Source: Flaveria trinervia
Taxonomy: Eukaryota; Streptophyta; Magnoliopsida; Asterales; Asteraceae
Length of the DNA stretch: 64,000 nucleotides
Direction: 5' to 3'
NCBI GenBank assembly: GCA_025506515.1
Contig: CM046442.1
Coordinates: forward strand, 59,239,876 to 59,303,875
Each line of letters begins with the position of its first letter. Within the stretch, counting starts at the first letter, position 1. A program made the position numbers and the translations under genes. This document shows, in pieces, positions 1-10,419 of the stretch. The notes under the pieces are model-generated. The model saw nothing but the letters and a program-made list of their open reading frames with translations, ran no database searches and had not been told where the DNA came from.

Positions 1-607
1 TTCAGTCCTAATCATCAAACCCATCTGTTCTAAGCATAATGTGGCTATTCTAAACATGAGTAGCCTATAAACCATCAAGAACTAACAACCAACATACACA
101 ATACATATGGGTATTCACACATAAACTTGTAAAAATCATTTTAATACGTTTTCAGCCCCAAAGGTAGTTTAAAACATGTAAAAACCAGGGTTTAGAACTC
201 ACCTGGTGCAACTTGGGTGTTCTTCCTTTTAACCCGCTTGCAAAGAGTTCAAAACAAATAAAAACAACATCCAAAAACACACACACCCTAGCACAAACAC
301 AACCCATAAGCATACAAACACATAACCGGGATAAAACCCGACATAAAAACATAAAAACCTTAAATTCCTACCTTGAATTCACTTTACTTCTTCCTCTTCT
401 TCTTCAATCCGAAAGTATTCTCTGCTTTCTCTCTCTAAAACCGAGAAAAATGGTGAAGTGAGGTGAGGGTGGGCGGCAAACTCACCTTTACACCAACTTT
501 TGAAAGTTTTGTCCTTTTTGAACACTTTTAGTCTTTCCAGTTGGACTTTATTGCCTTTCTTGCTTTTATTCTTTTTATCTTGACTTTTAAAATAACCGGG
601 TGTTACA
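1..607 (-). repeat. Ty3/Gypsy LTR fragment, U3 end
   Basis: The segment ends in ACCGGGTGTTACA, the reverse complement of a Gypsy LTR start (TGTAACACC). Its last 450 bases align by eye with 7290-7767, the same end of element D's LTR: the same run of 'agaactcacc', a CA-rich stretch, 'ccttgaattc' and a TC-rich stretch. The rest lies outside the window. The short ORFs here have no family resemblance and I do not call them genes. Confidence 0.75.
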
Positions 608-658
608 TATATACACGTATATATGTATATATCTATATACATACGTGTGTATATATAC

Positions 659-744
<86 letters not shown>

Positions 745-810
745 ACGTGTATATATATATACGTATATATATATATATACACGTATATACGTATATATAT
801 ACGTATATAC

Positions 811-903
<93 letters not shown>

Positions 904-1013
904 CACACATACATACACGTATATATATATATGTATATATATATACACATATATATATATATATACATGTATATACATATATATATATATACATATGCAT
1001 ATATAGATATATA

Positions 1014-1049
<36 letters not shown>

Positions 1050-1060
1050 TATACACACAC
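608..1060. repeat. TA-rich microsatellite
   Basis: About 450 bases of (TA)n interspersed with TACA, TACG and CATA units, ending in a run of ATAC units. It begins directly at the LTR terminus. The Tyr/Ile-only reading frames on both strands are by-products of the repeat. Confidence 0.95.
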
Positions 1061-1522
1061 ATTGTGATAGAAATATTTCATCATAACCTAATTAAATTTA
1101 TTTTATTTGATCAATTATCAGTCTTAAATATTCATTAGCATAGTTACTTATATAAAATCCAATGTTATTAATGTATATACAAGTATCTATTGTTCATATA
1201 ATTAAATATTAAAGTTATCACCCGCATAATGAAAGTATGATTGATATATGATTACAAGAATAATAGTATGAACGTTGCTAATATTTTACTTATATGAATA
1301 AACTTTATTGTTCTATTGTTTCGGATTTGAAATGATATTGCTAACAATTAACAAAAGTAATACTATTAAAAATTTATACTTGAATAGTTATTTTATTATG
1401 TATAATAATAATTATATTAACGATATTAACATTATCAGTAATAACTAAGCATATAGGAAAAACATACTAATACTTACAAGTAATTGTTTCGGACATATAA
1501 TAATAATATAAGTATTAATATA
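1061..1522. other. AT-rich sequence without a recognisable gene
   Basis: Very AT-rich single-copy-looking DNA with no long reading frame and no similarity to the elements elsewhere in the window. It may be host intergenic DNA. Its last bases, TAATATA at 1516-1522, recur at 5214-5220 and look like the target duplication of LTR E. Confidence 0.5.
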
Positions 1523-2039
1523 TGTAACACCCCGAAAACTCAAAACGACTCATCAAGGATAATGGGTTTTATTAAAGGTTATTTAATAAAGGAAAAAAAT
1601 GGCCATGGGCTAAATTAGTCTTATTGGGTAGTAGCCTAAGAGATTAAAAGCCCATAATCAGCCCTTAAAGCCACTTAACCGACCATCATCTTCGCCATTT
1701 GAACCCTAGCCACCCAAATTCGTAGAAAGAGAGAGAAAGTGAAAAAAACTCAAGATTTGGAGCTTCAAAGGTTAAAAGATTGAAGATCTTGGTGTTTGAG
1801 CATCAAACCATAAGAAAGGAGCAACAATTCCAGGTAAGAATCGGCCTCTAAACCCTTTGTAGATCAATCCGGATTATAGGGTTTTGGGTTTTGAAAAGTT
1901 ACAAAGAATCGCATAAAGGTCACATTTTCACGTATGAAAACATGTAAAAAGCTTAGATATAGCCTCATGGTTGATAAACTAAAAGATTGTACATAACAAG
2001 TTGTGATTTGGGATAAAAACGGGTTGGTTTTTAACTTTT

Positions 2040-2225
2040 ATGCGTTCTGCGAAACTGTCTGTGCAACCAGTGAAACCGGGTGTTCTAGTTGCGAAACTGC
2101 AAGTCTGCTGCGAAACTATAGTTTCGCTGGTAATTTCGCAGCCATGGAATTCTAACAAAAGTTGGGCGAAACTGCCATGCAAAACTGGCAGCGAAACTGC
2201 TTATCTGGCAGCGAAATTATTGTGA
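2040..2225. repeat. GCGAAACTG short-motif array in LTR E
   Basis: The 9-mer GCGAAACTG and one-base variants recur about ten times at irregular spacing (for example near 2048, 2090, 2110, 2164, 2190 and 2210). The irregular spacing rules out a simple tandem repeat. The small ORFs over it are incidental. Confidence 0.7.
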
Positions 2226-2897
2226 AATTAGGCTGAAATTAACCCTTTAAGTGTTAATTTATCTGGAGCCTGTGTACTGTGATCCTAACCTAGAAAGCTT
2301 AGCTTAGAAGTTACTCATGTTATCCAGGTGAGTTCTAGATCCCCTTATTTATAATTTTTTCCATGTTTTGGGGGTATTATGGAAACTAAATATACTGTAA
2401 GGCCCCATTCCCGGGACGCTTACAGTTGGATCCTCATCACACATTAAAGATATAATTACATTTGTATTTTATAAAGCATCGCAGCAGAAACATTTAAAAA
2501 TAACATTTCATTTCAATATAGTAGCTTTTGCAAAATAATACATCGTTACTCAGTTACAAAATACATTGTTGCATTACATCACAAAAGCGTTATATAAATG
2601 GATGCCATTCCAAAAGAGCTGAGTAGCCACCTTGTGCCATCCTCAGCAATCATTACCTGCCAACTGAAAACACATCAAAGTCAGCGTTGCTGAGTGAGTT
2701 CTAGTTTTATAAAATAAAACATATTTTTCTTTTGTTAAAACCGTTCTTTACTTTCATGTGATCATACAACATACGTACACATAGACAATATCATTATTAT
2801 CTTCATCATTCGTTAACTTCCATTCATTCTTTCATTCTTACTTTCATTCATTTGTTCATCATTACATCTGTTCCTTTCGTCATCACCATGAACTTTA

Positions 2898-3122
2898 CCC
2901 TTCATTCTCGTGGTACTGGACCTAAGCCTATAAAAGACCTTCATCGGTGGTGCTCGGCACCAAATGGTTACAGTACCTAAGGTAAAGTTCAAGTATACCA
3001 TTGTCATATGCTATGCCCTTCATTCCCGTGGTACTTGATCTAAGCCTATAAAAGACCTCATCAATGGTGCTCGACACCAAATGGTCATAGTACCTAAGGC
3101 ACGCAACAATGGTTCATATGCA
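2898..3122. repeat. 118-bp tandem duplication inside the solo LTR
   Basis: Two copies begin CCCTTCATTC at 2898 and 3016. Both contain 'aagcctataaaagacct', 'ggtgctcg-caccaaatggt' and 'agtacctaagg'. They differ at a number of positions, so the duplication is not recent. Confidence 0.8.
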
Positions 3123-3599
3123 CGGTCAATGACAAAGAAAGACCCCAATGTGCATCCTCCCAGGGTAGTGAACCCGCACACTGTTGGGCTAACACCTTAA
3201 TGGCTTGTCCTGACATACAGTGCTTGCAAGACTTTCATTACTTCATCGTTCATTAATGCATGCATGCTTACTTCATGTTCCTCTTTCATTATCTTTCACT
3301 TTACATTACATAATACTTCATTTCATTCATTAACATGACACGTAAAGCCACAGGAAAGATAAACATACATCATGATAAGGGACATAACATACACAGTTAT
3401 TAGCATCATACAGGGCAACATCATACATACGTAACATGCATAATCATGCAACATCATCATCATCATGCCCAACATGCTCTCTAAGGCCTCAACCGTCATC
3501 TTACATTCTCTTACGGGAACCTTTACGTCAAAAATTACATCTGCACTTTCCCCCGAAAGTCGGAAGTTAAACTACGCTTCTCCTCGGGTGCAATAGCCC

Positions 3600-3860
3600 T
3601 ATTCGAGCGTATGGAAACCCTTCAGTCGCATGGCCTCCATGCGACTGAACATCATACGAATGAACCAATGTGCATGAACATTAATGCGAATGAACACCCA
3701 ATCGTACGAATGGACTTAATGCGGATGGACCTCATGCGAATGGAACTAATGCGGATGAGCACTTATGCGACTGAACCCTCAATTGCATGACTCCCCATGC
3801 GACTGGCTCCAATCGTGCGAATGAACTCTCAATCGTGCGAATGGACCCTAATCGCACCTC
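3600..3860. repeat. GCGAATGAAC / GCGACTGAAC motif array
   Basis: About fifteen copies of a degenerate motif, (A/T)TGCGA(A/C)TG(A/G)AC, at 15 to 25 base spacing, often preceded by CAATCGT. The same texture occurs in element B, a Copia element (18720-18930, 22650-22880, 23255-23585, 28945-29170). Confidence 0.75.
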
Positions 3861-4335
3861 ATTCGGACTCAAATCGCCTTCATTCGGTCGCCTTGCCCTA
3901 ACTGATGTAGAATGCAGTTCATCCCGAACCCAATCTGCCATTTTCGACCTCCAAGCTCATCCAAACTCATTCTATGCCCAAATCAACCATCCTAAGCCTT
4001 AGGGATACAATCAAGCACACCCAAGCTCACAAACAAGGCTCAAATGCATCATACACACATACACATACGCATACGGGTCACACACATACACACTTAAAAA
4101 CCCGATTTCAGATGTGTTCCAGCCCCCAAATCATTCAAAAACGTGTAAAAGAAGGGTCTTAGAACTCACACAAACGACCATAATGAGGAGAGCTTCGATT
4201 TGACTCACTTCTCAACAATTTTGGCTCACTCGAACCAACCCGAACCAACTTTTCTCCCTTTTTCTCTTCTTTCTCTCTTCTCTACTTTCTTTGGCTGAAA
4301 ATGTGGGTGTGGGGAGAGGGTAATGGTTGCCCTCT

Positions 4336-4346
4336 CCTTTTATATA
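4336..4346 (-). promoter_or_regulatory. TATA box of the solo Gypsy LTR
   Basis: The minus strand reads TATATAAAAGG, about 115 bases inside the LTR 5' end. Transcription would start near 4300. No experimental support; this rests on the match to the plant TATA consensus and its position in the LTR. Confidence 0.55.
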
Positions 4347-5689
4347 CCCCAACTTACCCAACTTTCTCTCGTTGGCAAGTTTGGTCCCTCAACTTTGGAC
4401 TTTATTTCTTTTCTTCTTTATTCGTCGTCTTCAAAATGAATAAATAACCAGGTGTTACATATACGTTTTAAATGACCAAGATTTTATGATGTTTTATCAA
4501 GAAGATCTATTTTTCTATAAGTAATGTGTTATATAAATGTGGAAGATAATATTAATGAGAAGCGCAACTTAACGAATGTTAACCCGGTCCGTTTGATGAG
4601 GGAAAAGTCTTGCAAGCACTATGATAGACTTCACTTATGTGAGTCTGACGTATAATGATGGATCCGTATTCATGAGCGGCCTATGTGCATCACACTGTGG
4701 ATCAATTTTTGGAGGTCAGCTACCATGATGATGTGTTCTGATAGGGATCGACATTCTTTGTCGATCAACATGGAGCTCTTGCTCTGTTGAATATCGTTTA
4801 TGATGAAGTGAAAGATAATGAACATGCTTATTATGATGCAAAAATGTTATGTAGTATGATGTATGCATGGTCATTTTATGGAGGTTAAAGCTTATATTTT
4901 ATTATTTATCTAAAGCTAGAACTCACTCAGTAAAGTTGACTTTTATGCATAATAGTGGACAGGTAAATGTTGATGCTGAGGATGGCATCGGGGAGCTACT
5001 TGGAGAGAAATGGATGGCATTCCTGTTTATGAAATCTTTATTGTAATTTCAAAAAATGCACTATGTTTTTATTCTATTTAAAGACAAAGGTATGAGTACA
5101 ATATGATTTTCAAGTTTTATATGAATGTCTATATAATTCCGCTGCAATGTTTTGGTTATTAAAAATGAGTTTATGCTATGATTAACCAACTGTGAGGTTT
5201 CCCGGGAACGGACTAATATAACTATATCATCATAATTATCATTGCCAATAATATGTAAGCCCCGATCCCAGGGCACTTACAGCTGGTCGATCATCGCACA
5301 TAAAACATATAATTACATTTAACCTTTATAAAACATCGCAATGAAACACTAAAATACCTTTTCATTTCATTATAAATGCTTTTGCAAGTTAATACAATCA
5401 TTCATTTCAAAACATCGTTCGTTCGCATTACAATGCAAAAACATTAAACAACAGAATGCCATCCAAAATGCCAAGTAGCTGCCCCGTGCCATCCTCAGCA
5501 ATACTCACCTGTCAACTGGAAAATGCATAAAAAGTCAGCATTGCTGAGTGAGTTCTACTTTTATAAAAACATTGCATTACCTTCCATTCATTTAAAACAT
5601 TTTCATTACTATCGCACGTGATCACACATTGTACATACATCAAGGTAATAATTATTATCTTCAACATCGTACTTTAGTACATTTCGCAT

Positions 5690-5890
5690 ATCCCGCACAT
5701 ATCGCACATATCTCATGTATCTCACATATCGCACGTATCGCACATATCACACATATCGCACATATCGCACATATCGCATGTATCGCACGTATCACACGTA
5801 TCGCACATACCCATGCATCACACATATTGAAACTATCACACATATCGCATGTATCGCACATATCGCATGTATCGCACATATCGCACGTAT
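5690..5890. repeat. 9-bp tandem repeat (CGCACATAT)n in D's LTR
   Basis: Around twenty units of CGCACATAT or CGCACGTAT/CGCATGTAT. The same array is short in the left arm of the rearranged right LTR (56535-56585) and long in its right arm (57290-57470). The His/Ile-rich frames here are artefacts of the repeat. Confidence 0.9.
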
Positions 5891-6226
5891 GGAGTGGTCA
5901 CTAGGATAGACTCCCCCTGTGTGTGTGTGAAATCTTATGGGTTAGCCAAGATCGCACGCTGTAAATAGATATACACACAGTAATTAGGAAATCACACGTT
6001 ATTAGAGTAGTCACTAATAGTGAACTCTTACTGTGTGTATGAACCCTTATGAGTTAGCCAAAATCGCACGCTGTAGACACACACAAAGTAACAACTCTCA
6101 TTGAGTTGTGAACTTCCCTTCATATGCTTGTAAGGCTTTTCATTACTTTCTCTTTCATTAATGCATGCATTCATTCATTATGTTCCTCTTTCATTATCTT
6201 AAATCTTTCGCTTTGTTAAGATAACA

Positions 6227-6261
6227 CTTTACGTTCATTAACAATATCACACCACGTAAAG
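6227..6261. repeat. 8-bp inverted repeat CTTTACGT...ACGTAAAG
   Basis: Arms at 6227-6234 and 6254-6261 enclose 19 bases. The related solo LTR keeps a similar pair (CTTTAC near 3299, ACGTAAAG near 3345). The fold-back centre of D's right LTR (56913-56947) sits exactly at this inverted repeat. Confidence 0.75.
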
Positions 6262-6559
6262 TCATATCATCACAAATAATAGGGAACATAACAAAACATA
6301 ACATGCAATCATACATAATCATGATGCATCATCATATCATACAATAGCATAACATCCTTAATCGCACATTATTAATCACACATCATCATATAGGGCATCA
6401 TCATACATCACACATACCATCATGCATAAGCATCAATAATACCTCATCAAATCATGCCCGTCATAACATCTATGACCTCAAAATGTCAACTTACATAGCC
6501 CCCGAGAACCTCCCAACTCAAGGCCTACTTAACACTTTTTTTCCCAAAAAGTCAGAAAA

Positions 6560-7060
6560 TATTCGAAGTGTTCATCCGCATTTCCCCTTTTTGTTCATCC
6601 GCATTTCTTTACTTCATCCGCATTTGTTCATCCGCATTAACTTTGTTCATCCACATTTCCTCAGTCGCATGAACTTACTCACGCGCATTTCCTCAGTCGC
6701 ATGACTTACTCATGCGCATTTCCTCAGTCGCATGAATTACTCATCTGCATTTTCTCAGTCGCATGACTTACTCATAGCATTTCCTAAGTCGCATGAGTTA
6801 CTCATCCACATTTACTTAGTCACATGAATTACTCATCCGCATTTCCTGAGTCACATGACTTACTCAACCGCATTTCCTTACTCATCCGCATTGACTTTCT
6901 AATCCGCATTAAATTTCTCATCCACATTATCTGTTCATCCACATTTGTTGTTCAATCGCATGAACCTTCTCATCTGCATTTACTTTCCATCCACAATGAC
7001 TTTCCATCCGTATTGAATTTCCATCCGCATTTGTCAACACTTAAGCGGTTTTTTCTAAAC
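6560..7060. repeat. CATCCGCATT / CAGTCGCATGA motif array in D's LTR
   Basis: More than twenty degenerate copies, some in a run of about 30-bp composite units (near 6655-6800). TCAGTCGCATGA resembles the motif of element B's LTR. Confidence 0.75.
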
Positions 7061-7767
7061 TTAGGCGTATGAACTACTGTTTGTGCGCATGAGCAGCCTA
7101 GGGCACACTTAACATCAGATTCAGTCCCAAACCTCGTCTATCATGTTCTAAGCTTAAATCATGTATTCTAATCCTTAGAAACACAACCATAACATTATCA
7201 ATATGAACATAGTCCAACATCACATCATACCCGTAACATACACACATTCAAACATACGGTATAAAACACAGTTTTATAAAAACATACGTTCATGCATTTC
7301 CAGCGTCAAAATCAATTAAAAACCAGTAAAAGAGGGGTCCTAGAACTCACCTTTGCAGCTCTTGAGTATGGCTTCTTCCAAACTCATTTGCAATTGAGTT
7401 CAACCACCTATAAACCCACCAAAAACACACACCGAACACACACAATACACATAAACATAAAACCGAGGATAAAACCAGCTAAGAAAACTTAAAACCATGA
7501 ATTTCTTACCTTGAATTCGACTTTTCTTCCTGTTCCTCTTCAGACCCGAGAACTTTCTGCTCTTTTCTTTCTCTCTCTCTAAAAACCGAAGATTTGGGTG
7601 TTGTGAGAAGGGAGTGGGCGACCATGCCCACTTTACACCCACTTTCAAACCTTTTTGTCCTTTTGACACTTTTTACCCCTCAATTTGGGTAAATTATCTT
7701 TTCTTTCTTTTTCTTCACTTTATTCTTTCTTTCTTTGACTTTTTAAAAAAAATAACCAGGTGTTAAA

Positions 7768-7780
7768 AGTCCACCCCCTT
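7768..7780 (-). other. Polypurine tract of element D
   Basis: The minus strand reads AAGGGGGTGGACT directly before the 3' LTR. This is the expected place and composition for the plus-strand primer. Confidence 0.75.
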
Positions 7781-7789
7781 ACATAGGTT

Positions 7790-9350
7790 TCATCCTCGCA
7801 ACCTATTATTCCTCAAAAAATCATGGGTAATGCTGTCTCATCTCTTCTTCAGTCTCCTATGTAGACTCAGATCCCTTCCTATGTTTCCACTGTACACGCA
7901 CAAGGGGAACGACTTTATTCCTCAACTTCTTCTCTTTACGATCAATGATAGCCACTGGTTTTTCCACATAAATAAGCCGTCCGTCTACCTCGATATCCTC
8001 TAGTGGTACAACCATATCCTCGTCTGCTAAACATTTCCTCAGATGAGATACATGGAATGTCAAATGAATTCTTACTTAAATAATCTATTAGCTCCAATTT
8101 ATTTGCCACCTCTCCTGCTCTAGCATTGATTTGGAAAGGCCCTATGTATCTCGGCTGAATATGGTGCATTTCATCTGGTATAGATAGTGCCTCCATGTCT
8201 TTAACGCAAAAGACACGACTGCTAGCTCCAACTCGGGAGTGGGATAATTGACCTCATGAACTTTCAGCTGTCGGGATGCATAGGCTATAACCTTTCCTCT
8301 ATGCATCAACACACATCCTATCCTCGAGTAGTAAGCATCGGAATAAACTACTAAATCTTCGCTTCCACCCTTGCCGGGTCCACCATAATCCCACCGGGAT
8401 TCACTACATGACCCGAAAACTGAACCTCGCGCAACTTGAATGCACACTTGGAGATTTTATCATACAATCTCTCACTTCTCAACGTCTCCAACACCTCTCG
8501 AATATGACCGACATGCTCATCCTCACTCTTGGAATAAATCAAGAATCATTAGTAAACACAATCACTGATTTATCCAACATTGGCCGACACACTCATTCAC
8601 CAGGTCCATAAAAGCAGCTGTGTGTTGGTCAAACCAAAAGACATAACAAGAACTCGTAGTGTCTATAACACATGCGCAAAGCTGTTTTAGGAATATCTTA
8701 CTCCTTAACCGTCATCTGATGGGAGATAGATCGAAGATCTACCCTCAAACCAACTGGCACCTTGAAGCTGATCAACTAGGTCATCATTTCTCGGTAAGGG
8801 GTACCGATTCTTCACTATCAACTTACAGCTTGCGGTAGTCGATACACATCCTCATGCTACCATCTTTCTTCTTCACAATAAAACCGGAGCACCCCAATGA
8901 GAGATACTTGGTCTAATAAACTCCTTATCAAGTTGCTCTTGCAGTTGCTCCATCAACTCTTTCATCTTAGTCGGAGCCAACCGATATTATGCCTTTGCAA
9001 TAGGTTGGGCACCTGGTATCAAGTCAATCTTGAACTCGATTTTGTGGGCAGGTGGCACTCCTAGTAAGTCTTCAGAAAAACATATGGAAATTCACACACC
9101 AACGGTACCTAGGTCGTTTGTGATATTAGCATATCCACATCCTATAGGCCATGTAGGCACTACATCCACGCCTCATGCACTTTCCCGTAACTTCCATCGA
9201 AATCACCTTCGGAATCGTCGTGAATCGATCACCATAAACCATCACCGTACTCCCGTCAGGTGCTGTCAACCGTATCATCTTCTTGCGACACACAATGTTT
9301 GCCTCGTAGTCCGCCAACCAATCCATTCCTAGGACTACATCGAACCTGCC
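7790..9350 (-). pseudogene. Element D pol remnant: AP end, RT, partial RH, IN C-terminus
   Basis: Read on the minus strand, 9350-9126 gives the end of the protease region (FDVVLGMDWLADYEANIVC). RT follows at about 9030-8810 (PIAK..YRLAPTKMKELM, then WGAPVLFVKKKDGSMRMCID), then FSGHVVNPGG (8540-8351) and RNase H (YASRQLKVHEVNYPTPELEL, 8447-8220). The next recognisable block is the integrase C-terminus (HHIQPRYIGPFQI, then FHVSHLRKCLAD), ending in a chromodomain-like stretch (VPLVRVQWKHRKGSEST, about 7900-7860). The late half of RNase H and the integrase catalytic core are missing at about 8200. Several stops and frameshifts also break the frame. Confidence 0.85.
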
Positions 9351-9545
9351 TAAAGGGATCAAGATCTAGTGTGATAAATTAGATTAGGATTTGCAGCGGA
9401 ATAGCACACGAATTAGATGAAATTTTAGCAAGACTAATATGAATATTCAATTAAACATGAACAGTTATAGGGAGAGAGTTTTCTGCAAAAAGAATGTTTT
9501 CATTCATGCACAAACTTCCCATGGGGGAAATTAGGTCAACATCCT

Positions 9546-9576
9546 TTTATAAGTAATGTGACATCAGCTGACGTCA
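9546..9576 (-). promoter_or_regulatory. LTR promoter: TATA box with upstream TGACGTCA
   Basis: On the minus strand TATAAAAGG lies at about 9546-9554, and the 8-bp palindrome TGACGTCA, a bZIP/TGA-factor core, at 9569-9576, about 15 bases upstream. A further TGATGTCA lies between them. The block is kept in the LTR copies near 33662-33685 and 35157-35180. Function is inferred from motif identity and position. Confidence 0.6.
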
Positions 9577-9839
9577 CTTGATAGTGACATCTAACTGATT
9601 TATACAAACAACTGAAAGTAAACTAAACTACTGAAGATGTCCACAACAACTGAGGACACCTTCATTAAAAGCTAAGTATAAACTACATTACAACTACTGA
9701 AGTTATAACATCTGAAGTATAAGAACTTCTGATGTTTTACATAACATAAAACTACTGATTACAAACTACTAAAATGTAAACCATCACAACTACTAAAGAG
9801 AACTACTTCAGCTGTTGTGACAACTTCTGAGAACTTGAT

Positions 9840-10203
9840 CTTCAGACTTTGTCTTCAGACTTTGTCTTCAGACTTTGTCTTCAGACTTTGTCTTCAAACT
9901 TTGTCTTCAACAGTTGTCTTTAGACTTTGTCTTCAGACTTTGTCTTCAACAGTTGTCTTCAGACTTTGTCTTCAGACTTTGTCTTCAGACTTTGTCTTCA
10001 GACTTTGTCTTCAGACTTTGTCTTCAGACTTTGTCTTCAGACTTTGTCTTCAGACTTTGTCTTCAGACTTTGTCTTCAGACTTTGTCTTCAGACTTTGTC
10101 TTCAGACTTTGTCTTCAGACTTTGTCTTCAGACTTTGTCTTCAGACTTTGTCTTCAGACTTTGTCTTCAGACTTTGTCTTCAGACTTTGTCTTCAGACTT
10201 TGT
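9840..10203. repeat. 13-bp tandem array (CTTCAGACTTTGT), about 28 units
   Basis: Uninterrupted units of CTTCAGACTTTGT with a few variant units (CTTCAACAGTTGT, CTTTAGACTTTGT) near the left end. The sister LTRs at 33945-34110 and 35440-35520 have only a few, more mixed units. Because 13 is not a multiple of 3, all three plus frames read the same Leu/Phe/Ser-rich peptide. Those ORFs are not genes. Confidence 0.97.
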
Positions 10204-10295
10204 CTTCAGCTGTTGTAGATCACTTCAGGTGTTTTGATGTCTGTGGGACTTAAAAGGTTTTTCTGATCTGGCTCATTGGTTCTTTTGGTCCAACA

Positions 10296-10306
10296 AACTC
10301 CCCCCG
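10296..10306 (-). other. Polypurine tract of element A
   Basis: The minus strand reads CGGGGGGAGTT immediately before the LTR start TGTTGG. Position and composition fit a Copia PPT. Confidence 0.85.
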
Positions 10307-10419
10307 AACCAATGCAACCAAAACTTTTAAAATTATTGAGGTCCCACTTATTGGCAGAAACAAAATCTGGATCAGCTCAGAATTCTTCAATATAAGCTCA
10401 GGCTAGGGAAGAGATTTTA

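Larger units (their letters stand above)
2396..4459 (-). mobile_element. Solo Ty3/Gypsy LTR, 2064 bp
   Basis: The LTR runs from TGTAAGGCCCC to AACCAGGTGTTACA and is flanked by perfect TATAC duplications (2391-2395 and 4460-4464). In element sense (minus strand) it begins TGTAACACC and has a TATA box about 115 bp in, so U3 is very short and R plus U5 very long. It is related to the LTRs of element D, with shared blocks near both ends. It holds no coding sequence, so it is the product of recombination between two LTRs. Confidence 0.9.
1523..5213 (+). mobile_element. Old Gypsy solo LTR (E), split by a younger solo LTR
   Basis: It starts TGTAACACCCCGAAAACTC and continues after the nested LTR (4465 onward) with blocks typical of these LTRs read in plus: 'agaactcactcagtaa', 'gatgctgaggatggca', 'ccgctgcaatg' and 'cccgggaacgg'. 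Flanks TAATATA (1516-1522 and 5214-5220) agree, so it is probably a solo LTR formed by LTR-LTR recombination. Removing the nested insert leaves about 1.6 kb. The right terminus has decayed and is uncertain by a few bases. Confidence 0.6.
5254..7767 (-). repeat. 3' LTR of element D
   Basis: It runs from TGTAAGCCCCGATCCC to AACCAGGTGTTAAA, where the last bases have decayed from TGTTACA. It is 2.5 kb, longer than the related solo LTR, because of internal repeat arrays. A duplicated block of about 110 bases (near 5890-5990 and 5998-6085) carries 'gtgtgtg-a-ctcttatg-gttagcca-atcgcacgctgta' in each copy. No protein-coding content. Confidence 0.85.
9351..10295 (-). repeat. 3' LTR of element A
   Basis: In minus sense it begins TGTTGGACCAAAAGAACC and ends near GATCCCTTTA (consensus ...CTTCA). 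It is 945 bp against 659 for its partner LTR (34949-35607); the difference is the expanded 13-bp array. It shares private variants with the 34949 copy rather than the 33448 copy ('gattagg', 'ataggga', 'cacttgatag'), which supports the pairing given by the TSD. Confidence 0.85.

Noticed and set aside
541..1086. Long Tyr/Ile-rich ORFs on both strands
   Set aside because: They are translations of a TA/TACA microsatellite in several frames at once and have no protein family features.
3732..4162. ORFs at 3732-3941, 3787-4002 and 3974-4162
   Set aside because: They overlap on opposite strands within the motif array and CA-rich part of a solo LTR, and match no family.
5629..5909. His/Ile/Ala and Tyr/Arg/Thr repeat ORFs (also 57157-57604)
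   Set aside because: They are products of the 9-bp CGCACATAT array in D's LTR.
9817..10253. Three overlapping plus-strand ORFs of 108 to 133 residues with a repeating Leu-Cys-Leu-Gln peptide
   Set aside because: A 13-bp tandem repeat without stops reads open in every frame; it lies inside an LTR, antisense to the element.
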